A stretch of DNA of 64,000 bases, from assembly GCF_000368145.1 (NCBI RefSeq), contig NZ_KB849283.1, forward strand, positions 62,001 through 126,000, written 5' to 3'. A program made the position numbers and the translations under genes. The stretch comes from Acinetobacter guillouiae CIP 63.46 (GTDB lineage: Bacteria; Pseudomonadota; Gammaproteobacteria; Pseudomonadales; Moraxellaceae). Positions 37,254-46,329 of the stretch are shown here, piece after piece; position 1 is the stretch's first letter; every line of letters starts with the position of its first letter. Under the pieces are notes generated by a model, which saw nothing but the letters and a program-made list of their open reading frames with translations, made no database searches and was not told the origin of the DNA.

Positions 37254-37556
37254 TTTAAACTCCTGATCGAAGCTTCTTCGAATTCTTTAACTTGAGGCTA
37301 GAATAACGAAACATTTAGCAATAATTATGGATTTGAATGTAAGCAATTTCTGTGTTTTGTGTGTGGATTGTATTTCTTGCTCTTTAATTTATTCATATTA
37401 CGTGAATGTTAAACTTAATTTTAAGTAAAACCTTATTTAGTACAATCAATATTAACCTATAAATCATTACTTGTAGTTCTACAGGATAGACAGTTTATCT
37501 AAGATGAAACGATACAAAAAAGCACCCGAAGGTGCTTGATATCGTTCAAGGATCAA
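37254..37556. other. Intergenic region between the two glycine-zipper genes
   Basis: Contains the copy-2 terminator at its right end. The rest is A/T-rich and should hold the copy-1 promoter; I see no clear operator. Confidence 0.4.
37514..37538 (-). terminator. Intrinsic terminator of glycine-zipper gene 2
   Basis: AAGCACC/GGTGCTT around CGAA with a run of six T on the minus strand. Same stem-loop as the copy-1 terminator. Confidence 0.85.
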
Positions 37557-37988
37557 TTACTGATGACGACGGTGTTTTTTGTAGTACTTTTTATTGTACT
37601 TACGTTGATCTGCATGGCGGTCTTGAGAAACTTTTTTACCAAGAACTGAACCACCCGCTGCACCAGCAGCAGCACCAATATAACCACCTGTGGTACCACC
37701 CATATTTTTACCTACGGTATAGCCACCAACACCACCTAAACCACCACCAATTGCAGCCGCAGTACGGTCTTTTCTATTGGTTGATGCAGCAGCACCACCT
37801 GCACCGCCCACTGCTGAACCAATCATTGCGCCAGTGTTACCACCAATTTGTTTACCTACAGCAGTACCAACGACACTACCTAAAGCAGAGGTTGCTGCGA
37901 TACGTGTTGAGTTATCAGCACGAGCACTTACTGTAAATATTGAAGTTACTGCCAATACAGTACTAAATATGATCGTATTAAATTTCAT
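37557..37988 (-). CDS. Glycine-zipper exported protein, copy 2
   Basis: A 143-residue protein with a signal peptide (MKFNTIIFSTVLAVTSIF, then TVSARA; cleavage near residue 25). A glycine-zipper region has the same two-block plan as copy 1 (ALGSVVGTAVGKQIGG, TGAMIGSAVGGAGGAAA, then GGLGGVGGYTVGKN and GGYIGAAAGAAGGSVLG). A short basic tail ends in KHRRHQ. The start is the ATG at 37988; the ATG four codons upstream is possible but less likely. Tandem duplication with copy 1 is clear. Confidence 0.85.
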   Translation of the reverse strand: MKFNTIIFSTVLAVTSIFTVSARADNSTRIAATSALGSVVGTAVGKQIGGNTGAMIGSAVGGAGGAAASTNRKDRTAAAIGGGLGGVGGYTVGKNMGGTTGGYIGAAAGAAGGSVLGKKVSQDRHADQRKYNKKYYKKHRRHQ

Positions 37989-38378
37989 GTGTTGCTCCAT
38001 GTCCTTATCTGGACAGTTCTATCTCTATTCGATGTGGCAAATGTAACAAAAATTTTTCCAAAAAATGTGGAGAGGGATCTGAAAATTGATAGCGTTTGGT
38101 ATCTGAATGTATGTTTTCTATTAAAAGTGATTTTAAAACACCCATATTAGTCAACAATTAGCATGAATAATGGAGAATAAAAGCATCTAATCAAAAATCA
38201 TGCGGATCATCTTGCTATAAATTCTATAGCTTATCTTGATGGCGCTTATATAAATGTGTCATTTAAATGGCAGAATCGGTAAACTAGGCACAATTTTAGA
38301 ATTTTCTTACCAATTTTAAATGGGCTGTTATAAAGCTCGATGTTTTTTGGTAAGGCTTAGCTTGAGAATGTATTTAAA
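37989..38378. other. Intergenic region between glycine-zipper gene 2 and prfA
   Basis: No gene visible. The left part must hold the minus-strand glycine-zipper promoter, and the prfA promoter candidate is at 38307-38334. hemA, which precedes prfA in many gammaproteobacteria, is not here. Confidence 0.5.
38307..38334 (+). promoter_or_regulatory. Candidate sigma-70 promoter of prfA-prmC
   Basis: TTACCA (38307-38312) and TATAAA (38329-38334), 16 bases apart, with 4/6 and 5/6 consensus matches. The start of transcription would be near 38341. Confidence 0.5.
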
Positions 38379-39467
38379 ATGAAAGAATCGTTACGTTTAC
38401 GATTAGACCAACTTTGTGATCGACATGAAGAGTTAGAAGCATTATTGGCAGATGTCGAAGTCATTTCAGACAATAAGCGTTTTCGTAATTTGTCCCGTGA
38501 GCATAATGATTTATCAGAAATTACCGATGTTTGGAAAAAGTACAAGCAAGCTGAAGAAGATATTGAAACAGCAGAAGCAATGTTAACTGATCCAGATTTT
38601 AAGGATATGGCTGTTGAGGAAATCAAAGAGAACAAAGCTTTAATTGAACAACTTGAAGCTGAGTTGAATATTCTCATGATTCCTAAAGACCCAAATGATG
38701 CCAACTCGGCATATTTGGAAATCCGCGCTGGTACAGGTGGTGATGAAGCGGCGATTTTCTCGGGTGACTTATTCCGTATGTATAGTAAATACGCTGAAAC
38801 TCAAAACTGGCGTATTGAGATCTTATCTGAAAATGAAGGTGAGCATGGCGGATATAAAGAGATTATCTGTCTAGTGAATGGTGAAGGTGTTTACGGTCGC
38901 TTGAAGTTTGAAAGCGGGGCGCATCGTGTACAACGTGTTCCAGCCACTGAGTCACAAGGTCGTGTACATACTTCGGCATGTACTGTGGCAATTCTTCCAG
39001 AAGTTGATGTAGACACCACAGTAGAGATTAATGCGGCGGATCTACGTATTGATACTTACCGTGCTTCTGGTGCGGGTGGTCAGCACATTAACAAAACTGA
39101 TTCTGCTGTACGTATTACCCATCTTCCAACAGGTACTGTTGTGGAATGTCAGGATGAACGTTCACAGCATAAAAACAAAGCAAAAGCGATGGCGTTACTG
39201 GCTTCACGTTTAGAGAATGCGAAACGTGCTGCAGCCGATGCAGCAACATCTGAAATGCGCCGTGATTTGGTAGGTTCAGGGGATCGTTCGGAACGTATCC
39301 GCACATATAACTATCCACAAGGTCGTATGACAGATCACCGTATTAATTTAACTTTATATAAGTTAGATGCAGTAATGGAAGGTGATTTGACTGAGCTACT
39401 TGACAGCTTACATCGCGAATATCAAGCAGATCAGTTGGCGATGCTTGCACAACAAAATGGTGGTTAA
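38379..39467 (+). CDS. prfA: Peptide chain release factor 1
   Basis: RF1 reads UAA and UAG stop codons and triggers peptide release. The 362-residue length is normal. The stop-codon recognition motif PAT is at 188-190 ([10 protein letters not shown]), and the catalytic GGQ is at 233-235 ([12 protein letters not shown]). Its stop codon shares a base with the prmC start. PrmC methylates the GGQ glutamine. Confidence 0.98.
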   Translation: MKESLRLRLDQLCDRHEELEALLADVEVISDNKRFRNLSREHNDLSEITDVWKKYKQAEEDIETAEAMLTDPDFKDMAVEEIKENKALIEQLEAELNILMIPKDPNDANSAYLEIRAGTGGDEAAIFSGDLFRMYSKYAETQNWRIEILSENEGEHGGYKEIICLVNGEGVYGRLKFESGAHRVQRVPATESQGRVHTSACTVAILPEVDVDTTVEINAADLRIDTYRASGAGGQHINKTDSAVRITHLPTGTVVECQDERSQHKNKAKAMALLASRLENAKRAAADAATSEMRRDLVGSGDRSERIRTYNYPQGRMTDHRINLTLYKLDAVMEGDLTELLDSLHREYQADQLAMLAQQNGG

Positions 39468-40285
39468 TGAATATTGCACAGGCTTTGGCCTTACGTGGAG
39501 AAGCTGAAAGTTATGAGCGTCAAGAAAATGCTTGGTTACTTGAGCATATTTTAAAAATTGATGCTTTTGATTTGTCACTTAAATCTACGCAAGAATTAAC
39601 TGCTGAGCAAGAACAGCAATATGTTGAGGGTCTAGCGCGGATTGCTGCGGGTGAACCCTTGGCTTATGTAACTGGCTCACAACCATTTTGGACTTTGGAT
39701 TTAACCGTTACCAGAGATACTTTAGTTCCTCGTCCAGATACTGAGGTATTGGTTGAAACGGTTTTAAATCTTGATTTGCCTGAAGATACTCGTATGGTTG
39801 ATTTAGGTACGGGTACAGGTGCGATCGCATTATCGCTGGCAAGTGAGCGTCCAAATTGGTCTATTATTGCCACAGATATTTATGAACCGACTTTAGAAGT
39901 TGCTTTACATAATGCTGAAAAGCATGACTTGGGGCAGGTCAAGTTTTTTATAGGAAGTTGGTTTAAAGCTTTGAATCGTCAATTTTTTGATGTGATAGTT
40001 TCTAATCCACCTTATATTGATGCTGATGATGAGCATATGCCGCATCTTGCTTCTGAGCCTGAACGAGCTTTGGTTGCTGAGCAGCATGGTTTGGCGGATA
40101 TTGAACATATTGTTCAGCAAGGTAAAAAATGGTTGGCGACTCAAGGTTGGATCGTACTTGAGCATGGTTATGATCAAGCTGAAGCGGTACAAAACATTTT
40201 TAAAGGTGCTGGTTTTAAACAGGTCAGAACTGTTAAAGACTATGGCGGTAATGATCGTGTCACGTTAGGTCAGTGGCCAAATTAG
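39467..40285 (+). CDS. prmC: Release factor glutamine methyltransferase
   Basis: PrmC (HemK) methylates the Gln of the GGQ motif in release factors. 272 residues, with SAM motif I VDLGTGTGAIALSLA (111-125) and the catalytic NPPY at 180-183 (VSNPPYID). The start overlaps the prfA stop by one base, so the two are translationally coupled. Confidence 0.97.
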   Translation: MNIAQALALRGEAESYERQENAWLLEHILKIDAFDLSLKSTQELTAEQEQQYVEGLARIAAGEPLAYVTGSQPFWTLDLTVTRDTLVPRPDTEVLVETVLNLDLPEDTRMVDLGTGTGAIALSLASERPNWSIIATDIYEPTLEVALHNAEKHDLGQVKFFIGSWFKALNRQFFDVIVSNPPYIDADDEHMPHLASEPERALVAEQHGLADIEHIVQQGKKWLATQGWIVLEHGYDQAEAVQNIFKGAGFKQVRTVKDYGGNDRVTLGQWPN

Positions 40286-40303
40286 TTTTGCATTGCTATA
40301 TCT

Positions 40304-40356
40304 AAAAAGACTTTGTTGGATGGCGGTGGTTGCGCTTATCCAACAAAGTCTTTTTT
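40304..40356. terminator. Long inverted-repeat terminator after prmC
   Basis: A perfect 18-base stem (left arm 40304-40321, right arm from 40338; core GACTTTGTTGGAT/ATCCAACAAAGTC) with a 16-base G-rich loop, ending in six T. It separates convergent prmC and the bestrophin gene. The stem is longer than usual for a terminator and may derive from a mobile repeat. Confidence 0.75.
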
Positions 40357-40440
40357 ATTGGCGAATAAATAGTATTAAAAGAATTTGACCTATTCAAAAT
40401 TTTAAAGATTGGGTTGAAATATAGCCTTTAGAAAAACCAG

Positions 40441-41352
40441 CTAAGTCAAATTACTTTTCACCAATTGAATCGGCTCTAAGAGTTTTTCACCCAGAGAGCT
40501 GTGCATTTCTCTTTCAATTAAACGAGTAATTGAATCTAAAGGTAAATCATTTTCTTGTAGGCCAAATGGTTCTTCAAGCTGGGCACTCAAAGCATCTAGT
40601 CCCAAAAATAAATAGGCAATTAAACTGACGATGACGGGTGTCCAAATTCCTAAACTTGCTTCTAAACTAAACGGCAAAATCAAACAAAAGCAATATACTG
40701 TGCGATGTAATAAGACTGAATAAGAATAAGGCAATGGGGTGGTTAGAATGCGATCACAGCCAGCCTGAATATTACCCATTGCAACAATATGATGATTTAA
40801 ACCTTGATAGATAATGTCAGAAATTCCACCTGATTTAAGTGATTGCACTAAAGATTTTTGGATTTCTTCTAAAACAAATTGTGCAGCATTAATGTGGTTT
40901 GCCAGTTGGCTAAAGCTTAATTCATCTAAATCAACTTTATTTTTATAAAATTCAATGGACTGATTTTGATTGCGTAAACGATTTCTTAATAAACGGGTAA
41001 ATAGCATCACACGATACATTAAAACTTTACGCTGGTTTTCTTGCAAAACATGCGTGTCACGAGAAAGATGGCGTGAGGTTGCAATCAAAGCACCCCAGAG
41101 TTTACGACCCTCCCACCAACGATCATAACATGCAGTATTTCTAAAGCTTAAGAAAATAGAAAGGATAATCCCGAACACGGTAAACCCAATTGCAGGTACA
41201 GCAGGAATTGTAAAATAGTGATGTGATGATAGGTAAACCAGAACTGTCGAGATCAGCACAACAAAAGTTAATGCGGGTAAGACTTTGGGAAGAATGGTGC
41301 CGTGCCAAGCAAAGAGAAGTGCGAAGCTGTTACTTTTATCACGAATGATCAT
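40441..41352 (-). CDS. Bestrophin-family (UPF0187) membrane protein
   Basis: A 303-residue protein of the bestrophin family, predicted to form an inner-membrane anion channel. The start MIIRDKSNSFALLFAWHGTI, the helix FGIILSIFLSFRNTACYDRWWEGRKLWG and the later PFSLEASLGIWTPVIVSLIAYLFLGLD stretch are family signatures. I chose the ATG at 41352, with AAGGTAG upstream, over the longer ORF. Monocistronic. Confidence 0.88.
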   Translation of the reverse strand: MIIRDKSNSFALLFAWHGTILPKVLPALTFVVLISTVLVYLSSHHYFTIPAVPAIGFTVFGIILSIFLSFRNTACYDRWWEGRKLWGALIATSRHLSRDTHVLQENQRKVLMYRVMLFTRLLRNRLRNQNQSIEFYKNKVDLDELSFSQLANHINAAQFVLEEIQKSLVQSLKSGGISDIIYQGLNHHIVAMGNIQAGCDRILTTPLPYSYSVLLHRTVYCFCLILPFSLEASLGIWTPVIVSLIAYLFLGLDALSAQLEEPFGLQENDLPLDSITRLIEREMHSSLGEKLLEPIQLVKSNLT

Positions 41353-41427
41353 ACTGTCTACCTTACTATTACTGTGACAGTGTTTCATAGAGAAAAGCAG
41401 AAATGCAAGTTGCAAATAAGCAATTTA

Positions 41428-41456
41428 AAAAATACGGCTGATCAAAAGCCGTATTT
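41428..41456 (-). terminator. Intrinsic terminator of the ABC transporter pair
   Basis: AAATACGGCT pairs with AGCCGTATTT around GATCAAA, followed by six T on the minus strand, just after the permease stop. Confidence 0.85.
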
Positions 41457-41464
41457 TGAGCGGT

Positions 41465-42298
41465 TTATGTTCTCCAACGTAAAAACCAGTTTTCAATCAA
41501 TTTCATCAGATTGTCAGTGAGTTTACCAAGGACAGCCAGCAAGATAATCGCAATAATCACAATATCGGGCCGTGAGGTTTCTCGACCATCACTGAGTAGA
41601 TAACCGATACCTTGTGTCGCTGCAATCAGTTCTGCTGCAATCATAAACATCCACGCTAGGCTTAAACTGTTTCTTAGTCCAACGAGAATTCCAGGAGATG
41701 CAGCAGGCAGAACAATTTGGAAGATACTTTGTAGATAGGTCAGACGGTATACTTTTGCCACTTCTAACAACTTTGAATCAACACCATGTATGGCAGATAC
41801 GCTATTGGTATAGGTGGGAAAGAATGCACCAATCGCGATTAAGGTAATTTTTGAGGCTTCATCAATGCCTAACCACAAAAGCAATAACGGAATCCAAGCA
41901 AGGCTTGGAATAGACTTGATCGCTGAAAATGTAGGTTCTAAAAAATCTTCAATGTGTTTGTTTAAACCCACTGCAATTGCAAAAATGAGTCCCAATAGGC
42001 TACCAATAAAAAATCCTAAAAATACACGCCAAGTACTGGTATAGATATGGGTAAATAAATCACCTGCGGCAAGCTGCTTGAATGAGTCAACTAAGCTACT
42101 TGGGGCAGGGAGCAGATAAGACTCAATCCATCCAAAACGAACTAAATACTCACATAATAAAATGAGCAACAATGGAATCGTAATTCCTTTTACCCATTTT
42201 AAAACATTGGCCTTAAAGGCAGGTTTGTTTAAACCCGCCTGCGTTATACGTACATTTGATTCGCTTTGCGCCGATTGAGCATGTGTAGACTTTGTCAT
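41465..42298 (-). CDS. ABC transporter permease, sulfonate/taurine type
   Basis: A 277-residue inner-membrane permease of the SsuC/TauC type with about six helices and the EAA-like loop (residues ~165-195, VAKVYRLTYLQSIFQIVLPAASPGI-type sequence). The start overlaps the stop of the binding-protein gene by one base. No ATPase gene lies in the operon, so it must use one encoded elsewhere. The substrate is not determined by sequence; aliphatic sulfonates or related sulfur compounds are the usual ones. Confidence 0.88.
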   Translation of the reverse strand: MTKSTHAQSAQSESNVRITQAGLNKPAFKANVLKWVKGITIPLLLILLCEYLVRFGWIESYLLPAPSSLVDSFKQLAAGDLFTHIYTSTWRVFLGFFIGSLLGLIFAIAVGLNKHIEDFLEPTFSAIKSIPSLAWIPLLLLWLGIDEASKITLIAIGAFFPTYTNSVSAIHGVDSKLLEVAKVYRLTYLQSIFQIVLPAASPGILVGLRNSLSLAWMFMIAAELIAATQGIGYLLSDGRETSRPDIVIIAIILLAVLGKLTDNLMKLIENWFLRWRT

Positions 42299-43281
42299 TA
42301 CTTCTCAGCAACCTTGCCAATGACCTTTTGCGCATATTTGCTGTCAAATAGTTGATCCACAACTTGATTTACATTGGTGCCTTTTCGAACCAGTTCCTCT
42401 TCAGTCAAAATAGTGCCTGCTTTCTTTAGCGCATTAAGTTGTTTCGCGGTTGGAATGTTTTGATCTAGATTGGTTCGACTCAATTGCAACTTCGCCACTT
42501 CAAGTGGCAATTTTGCTTCACGTGCTAATAATTCTGCAAGTTTATCTGGATTGGCTTTTGCCCATCTACGTGCTTGTTCATAAGCTTTAATTACAGCCTC
42601 AACTGCTTCTGGGCTTTGGGTGCTAAATTGATCTTTTACACTTAACACGCTGTAACTATTAAAAGCGATATTGCGATAGAGCAGTTTTGCACCTGATTGC
42701 AATTGTGCAGATGCCATCAGTGGGTCAAGCCCAGCCCAAGCATCTACCTGACCACGTTCTAAAGCTGTTTTTCCATCTGGATGTTGTAGATGTACCAATT
42801 GCACATCGCGTTTATTTAAGCCAACGGTTTCAAGTGCTTGAAGTGTAAATAAGAATGGGTCTGTCCCTTTGGTTGCAGCAATTTTTTTCCCTTTGAGATC
42901 TTTTAAGGATTTGATTGCTGAGTTTTTTGTAACTACTAATGCAGTCCATTCTGGCTGGCTTTGGATATAAACCGTTTTAATCGGACTGCCATTGGCACGA
43001 CTTAATACTGCTGCTAAACCTGCGGTAGAGGCGAAATCGATACTGCCACTGTTTAAATATTCAAGTGAACGGTTACTGCCTTGGCTAAACACCCATTTGA
43101 CCTCTGTTTTGGGTAATGCTTTTTCTAACAGCTTTTGTTCTTTAACCACTAAACTTGTTGGGGCGTAATAGGCATAGTCTAATTTCAATGTTGTTGGGAT
43201 GGCTGCAAAAGAAGACATTGCGGTTAAGCCTAAGGCTAAGGTGGAAACTAAGCGCGTCATTTTTTTGCTAAAAACTTTCAT
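42298..43281 (-). CDS. ABC transporter substrate-binding protein, sulfonate/taurine type
   Basis: A 327-residue periplasmic binding protein of the SsuA/TauA (NMT1-like) type. It has a signal peptide (MKVFSKKMTRLVSTLALGLT, then AMSSFA). The mature part contains LDYAYYAPTSLVVKEQKLLE, FSQGSNRSLEYLNSGSIDFA and GKKIAATKGTDPFLFTLQ. I chose the ATG at 43281 (GGGGT ribosome site) over the longer ORF. It is first in a two-gene operon with the permease. Confidence 0.88.
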   Translation of the reverse strand: MKVFSKKMTRLVSTLALGLTAMSSFAAIPTTLKLDYAYYAPTSLVVKEQKLLEKALPKTEVKWVFSQGSNRSLEYLNSGSIDFASTAGLAAVLSRANGSPIKTVYIQSQPEWTALVVTKNSAIKSLKDLKGKKIAATKGTDPFLFTLQALETVGLNKRDVQLVHLQHPDGKTALERGQVDAWAGLDPLMASAQLQSGAKLLYRNIAFNSYSVLSVKDQFSTQSPEAVEAVIKAYEQARRWAKANPDKLAELLAREAKLPLEVAKLQLSRTNLDQNIPTAKQLNALKKAGTILTEEELVRKGTNVNQVVDQLFDSKYAQKVIGKVAEK

Positions 43282-43516
43282 ACATACCCCATAAAATTCA
43301 AAGAGAAACACAGAGCTAGATATGTATATTTTTTAGGGTGAAAGTACAAAAAAGAAAAACAGATATTCACTTCTTAAAATATGAAATGTAAAAAATATTA
43401 GTTTAACTATATGAATAAATTTATGTTTTTAAAGTATGCATATTTGCTTGTTGAATAGATGATTATTGAAATGAGTTATAAAAAAATATTCTAATTAAAT
43501 TTTAGTCATTAGACAT

Positions 43517-43546
43517 AAAAAATGCCTCTATACAGAGGCATTTTTG
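43517..43546 (-). terminator. Intrinsic terminator of the 115-residue protein gene
   Basis: AAAATGCCTC pairs with GAGGCATTTT around TATACA; A and T tracts flank it. Confidence 0.85.
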
Positions 43547-43557
43547 GATTGGGCAAA

Positions 43558-43905
43558 TTAAACTGGATAATCTTCCAGACTGTCTGCAATTTCAACTTGG
43601 TCTAATGCATTGGTTTCAAGTGCCAGACAAAGCGCAACAATTTTTGCAGTATCAGCAATGTTTTCTTTTTTCATTGCTAAGCCTGATTGAATTGCATCTA
43701 ATCGCTCTTGGTGAATATCAAGCGCTTGTGCGACTTCTGCAGCATCATTGGTTTTGAAAAAATCATTCATGGCATGTTCAAAGTCATGATCTGAAGCTTT
43801 TAAAATACCTTCGATAAGCTCATCTAAATGTTCAGTTTGAGCAGAAAGGGAATGGATAAAGTTTTGAACTAGATTTTGCTCTAGTACATCAATCATCTTA
43901 ATCAT
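43558..43905 (-). CDS. Small helical protein of unknown function
   Basis: A 115-residue acidic, predicted all-helical protein without signal peptide (MIKMIDVLEQNLVQNFIHSL start; LCLALETNALDQVEIADSL near the end). An alternative start is the Met three codons in. I recognise no domain. It lies alone between the ABC pair and the AraC gene. Confidence 0.7.
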   Translation of the reverse strand: MIKMIDVLEQNLVQNFIHSLSAQTEHLDELIEGILKASDHDFEHAMNDFFKTNDAAEVAQALDIHQERLDAIQSGLAMKKENIADTAKIVALCLALETNALDQVEIADSLEDYPV

Positions 43906-44126
43906 GTTAGTGACCTAAAAGTGATTAAAGGGGAGGAGGGTACCACAGGAAATAAGCAGAAAACCTGCTTTAAATTGGGTAATAAATATACCATTATTGA
44001 TTAATTTGCAACCTTATTCAGATAAGCTGTAAATATCGAGCTTGCATTTATATTGATATGTTTTTTATTATAATTTTGATTTTAAATAAATTTCCCTAAA
44101 GACTGAGTTTTTGTTTAACGATGTTA

Positions 44127-45161
44127 TCAAGGTTGTTTGGGTTCTCTATAAGCACCTGGACTTACCCCAGTCCACTTTTTAAATGCGCGATGAAATGCAC
44201 TGGCATCCTGAAAGTTCAACAGCTCACTGATGTCTTGTAAGGTATGTGAGGTTTTGCCAAGCAGTTCAATCGCCATATCTCGCCTTATATCATTTTTGAG
44301 TTGTTGGTAACTGCTGCCTTCATTTTTTAAACGGCGTTGTATAGTGGCTTCTGAAATATTGAGCTGTGCTGATAGTTCACCGAGTTCTAACCATTCAGCA
44401 GGAGCAATAGAAAGTAATTGCTTACGAATCATTGAACTTAAAGCCAAAGGATTTTTAAATCTTAATAGTAGATTTTCAGGGGTATTTTTAATAAAACCAT
44501 ACCAAGACTTTTGATCGCGTTTGATTTGAATGTTTAAGTAGTTTGCATCGAATTGCAGATAGTTTTCATCTGTTTGGTAAGTAATATTTTCACAGAATCG
44601 CACGCGATAATCGCTGTCATCTTCAGGGGGCGTGCATTTTAATTGTAATTGATTGAGTAAAATTCTTTGATCTGCTAACCAACAGATCAAACTGTGAATC
44701 AACATAATATAAGTGGCATAGCAGAACATACGCTTGGTTTGTAATTTGTCTGTAATGACAATGTATGCATAATTTTCATCTATAATTAGCTTGCTGGAGA
44801 AGTCATCCAAGACAAAATTAAAATATTGCAAAATTTGTTCAATTGCTGTGTGTAGCGTATCCGATTGCATGACCATTTTAGACAATAATTTATAACAACC
44901 GCGTCGCATCTGATGCGAGTCCATGCCAAAGAACTCATCATTCATATGGTCTGCTATTTTAGTCCACAGTTTTGCATAAGCTGAAACAGCAATACGTGAT
45001 TTGGCTGCATGAAATATTTCCAGTGGTATTTCTGCATCATGCAAAATCTGCTGTATATCATAGCCCTTATCTTGGGCACGGCTCAGCGCTTCATGTACCA
45101 GCGCAATTGAAATTGTGCCTTTGCTTTCACTGAATTGTTGATTGTTCACAGTGTATTCCAT
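44127..45161 (-). CDS. AraC-family transcriptional regulator
   Basis: A 344-residue regulator with an N-terminal ligand-binding domain of the Arabinose_bd/OruR type (about 20-210) and a C-terminal AraC DNA-binding domain with two helix-turn-helix units (LSAQLNISEATIQRRLK, then DISELLNFQDASAFHRAFKKWTGVSPGAYR). It is divergent from the SDR gene across a 191-base gap, so it probably controls the acyl-CoA catabolic genes that follow. Confidence 0.92.
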   Translation of the reverse strand: MEYTVNNQQFSESKGTISIALVHEALSRAQDKGYDIQQILHDAEIPLEIFHAAKSRIAVSAYAKLWTKIADHMNDEFFGMDSHQMRRGCYKLLSKMVMQSDTLHTAIEQILQYFNFVLDDFSSKLIIDENYAYIVITDKLQTKRMFCYATYIMLIHSLICWLADQRILLNQLQLKCTPPEDDSDYRVRFCENITYQTDENYLQFDANYLNIQIKRDQKSWYGFIKNTPENLLLRFKNPLALSSMIRKQLLSIAPAEWLELGELSAQLNISEATIQRRLKNEGSSYQQLKNDIRRDMAIELLGKTSHTLQDISELLNFQDASAFHRAFKKWTGVSPGAYREPKQP

Positions 45162-45192
45162 TATCTTGTGATACGTGTTTTGTGACTAAAGT

Positions 45193-45250
45193 TTTCCAAA
45201 AAGATGTTTAAATTGTCCAAATACATCATACAGGATGCAACTTTTGGAAA
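45193..45250. promoter_or_regulatory. Inverted TTTCCAAAA-type half-sites in the divergent promoter
   Basis: TTTCCAAAAAG at 45193-45203 and CTTTTGGAAA at 45241-45250 are near-inverse copies 37 bases apart, between the AraC gene and the SDR gene. They could be regulator or RNA polymerase sites; only the symmetry is seen. Confidence 0.35.
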
Positions 45251-45352
45251 TTGTACTCAAGCTTGACTATGTTTACTCTGCATCTTAAGTCGAAAGTGGG
45301 TTTAATTCATCATTTAAACTGCTCTATTCAAACAATGAACTAGGAAAATAAA

Positions 45353-46123
45353 ATGAAAATTGAAGGAAAAGTTTTTGTTGTGACTGGTGGTGCATCTGGA
45401 TTAGGTGCCGCGACAGCCACACATTTGATTGGTCAAGGTGCGAAAGTGATCATGGTGGATATGAATCACCAGCTTGGCGAAGAAATGCAGAAGCGCTTAG
45501 GTGAAAAGTCCAAATTTGTTCAACTTGATGTGACCGATGAAGTTGCTGTTGAACAATTCTTTAAAAATGTGGAGCAGGATTATGCTCAATTAAATGGCTT
45601 AATTAATTGTGCAGGGATTGGCCCATCCGCCAAAGTACTAGGTAAAAATGGCATCCATGCTTTAGACGCATTTCAAAAAGTATTGAATATTAATGTCGCA
45701 GGAACATTTAACATGCTACGTTTTGCCGCAGATGTCATTTCTCGTTATGCGTTACCAGCAGGTGAAGAAGATCGTGGTGTGATTATTAACACTGCTTCAG
45801 TGGCTGCGTTTGATGGTCAAATTGGTCAATCCGCTTATGCTGCATCTAAAGGTGCTGTTGTTGCAATGACATTACCTTTGGCGCGAGAACTTGCGCAACA
45901 TGCCATCCGTGTGATGACCATTGCACCAGGGATTATGGAAACCCCAATGTTGAAATCATTACCACAAAATGTTCAAGATGCGCTGGGTGAAATGGTGCCT
46001 TTTCCTAAACGCCTTGCGAAGCCTGAAGAGTTTGCACAGCTTGTTGGTCATATTTGTGAAAATAGCTATTTAAATGGTGAAACAATTCGATTAGACGGCG
46101 CAATCCGTATGCAGCCAAAGTAA
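45353..46123 (+). CDS. SDR-family 3-hydroxyacyl-CoA dehydrogenase-like oxidoreductase
   Basis: A 256-residue short-chain dehydrogenase, closest in style to type 2 3-hydroxyacyl-CoA dehydrogenases (HSD17B10-like). NAD-binding TGGASGLG is at 11-18, NCAG at 85-88, and the catalytic set is Ser149, Tyr162 and Lys166. HSD10-like enzymes act on 2-methyl-3-hydroxyacyl-CoA in isoleucine breakdown, among other substrates. The adjacent acyl-CoA dehydrogenase supports beta-oxidation of a short or branched acyl-CoA; the substrate is inferred only. Confidence 0.9.
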   Translation: MKIEGKVFVVTGGASGLGAATATHLIGQGAKVIMVDMNHQLGEEMQKRLGEKSKFVQLDVTDEVAVEQFFKNVEQDYAQLNGLINCAGIGPSAKVLGKNGIHALDAFQKVLNINVAGTFNMLRFAADVISRYALPAGEEDRGVIINTASVAAFDGQIGQSAYAASKGAVVAMTLPLARELAQHAIRVMTIAPGIMETPMLKSLPQNVQDALGEMVPFPKRLAKPEEFAQLVGHICENSYLNGETIRLDGAIRMQPK

Positions 46124-46329
46124 CCTGGTCTAATCCATCTGCTTATTTCTAACTTTGCTTTAACACAAGCAATAGCAAACTTTTAAAAAATTGAATACTG
46201 CCTGACATGATCTAAACCATCATGTTAGGCAGACTTTAGCCTAAATTTATATAAACAACGAGATTTTGATTGGTCGCTGATCATGATTGCAGTGATTTAA
46301 AATTTAAAAGTGCTGAGAGGGATGCTCAA

